Source: Clostridia bacterium
GTDB lineage: Bacteria; Bacillota; Clostridia; Lachnospirales; CAG-274
DNA length: 24,726 nucleotides
NCBI GenBank assembly: GCA_030536675.1
Contig: JAUNPM010000001.1
Location: forward strand, 1-24,726
Direction: 5' to 3'
Shown: one piece after another, positions 24,498-24,726 of the stretch
How the letters are laid out: each line of letters opens with the position of its first letter
Position numbering within the stretch: the first letter of the stretch is position 1
Notes under the pieces: generated by a model
Seen by the model: only the letters and a program-made list of their open reading frames with translations
The model's database searches: none
What the model was told of the DNA's origin: nothing
Position numbers and translations under genes: made by a program

Positions 24498-24726
24498 ATG
24501 AAATTTTCAAAAATATTTTTAACAGGTGCAGCGTCAATTATGGTTTTGGTATCAATGGGTTCAGTGGCAGTATCGGCAAAGAACAAAAACAATGAATATG
24601 TTTTAGACGATAATACAAAAATTGAATTCAGCGGTGTCGAAACAAAGGTTGATGAAAAGACAGGCAAAATAATGATGAGTGAGGACAACGGCAATACTTG
24701 GAATATAATAGATGAAATAAATACGG
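24498..24726 (+). CDS. Secreted protein of unknown function, cut by the right edge
   Basis: Only the first 76 codons are present. The start is firm: AGGAGG lies 8 bases before the ATG. Residues 1-27 are a Sec signal peptide (positive MKFSK, a hydrophobic core around ASIMVLVSMGSVAV, likely cut after VSA). The mature part is polar and acidic (NEYVLDDNTKIEFSG...KVDEKTGKIMMSEDNGNTWNI), and the SEDNGNTWN phrase resembles short segments seen in beta-propeller or Ig-like secreted proteins, which is not enough to assign a family. It has its own promoter and follows the amt terminator, so no functional tie to amt is shown. Confidence 0.8.
   Translation, partial: MKFSKIFLTGAASIMVLVSMGSVAVSAKNKNNEYVLDDNTKIEFSGVETKVDEKTGKIMMSEDNGNTWNIIDEINT

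Overview
The window reads as chromosomal DNA of a low-GC, anaerobic, spore-forming Clostridia-type Firmicute, probably a fibre-degrading gut or rumen member. Supporting signs are AT-rich DNA, strong AGGAGG ribosome sites, a cysteine T-box, a SPOCS (DUF3794)-LysM spore-type protein, LL-diaminopimelate aminotransferase, and a very large secreted pectate lyase ending in a type I dockerin. The genus cannot be fixed from the sequence. I see no tRNA, rRNA, CRISPR array, transposase or phage gene.

Left part (1-8760): a flavin reductase-like gene on the minus strand and the rRNA methyltransferase rsmF on the plus strand are fired by back-to-back promoters whose -35 boxes touch. A short second minus-strand gene probably begins just past the left edge. 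From 2259 to 8658 five plus-strand genes are packed with gaps of 2 to 10 bases or a one-base overlap: an unrecognised membrane protein, a YgiQ-type radical SAM enzyme, an SLC13-like permease, a HI0933/BaiN-type flavoprotein and a COG2509-type FAD dehydrogenase. A hairpin with T-runs on both sides ends this operon and also serves the converging pectate lyase.

Middle (8763-14766): the 1390-residue pectate lyase (signal peptide, PL1 domain, several beta-sandwich modules, two Thr/Ser linkers, dockerin) has an extended -10 promoter, with two 12-bp direct repeats upstream. Behind it lies the DUF3794-LysM gene, closed by an 18-bp hairpin.

Right-middle (14939-19467): a five-gene minus-strand operon cysE-cysS-mrnC-rlmB-mrp is read from one promoter through a T-box leader whose apparent specifier is UGC and whose antiterminator bulge base suits tRNA-Cys. 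Cysteine shortage should therefore switch on serine acetyltransferase and cysteinyl-tRNA synthetase together, plus the RNA-maturation genes and Mrp behind them. The serine acetyltransferase carries an added N-terminal membrane helix.

Right part (19598-24726): an AspT-like aminotransferase followed by dapL form a lysine/cell-wall operon under a promoter whose -35 lies in a perfect 16-bp palindrome. Divergent from it is an ammonium transporter fused to its own PII regulatory domain. The PII domain lacks the uridylylation tyrosine, and the gene is preceded by a terminator-like hairpin near the predicted transcript 5' end. A secreted protein of unknown function starts at the right edge and is cut by it. 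The Amt-PII gene with its leader hairpin is the most interesting unit for follow-up.
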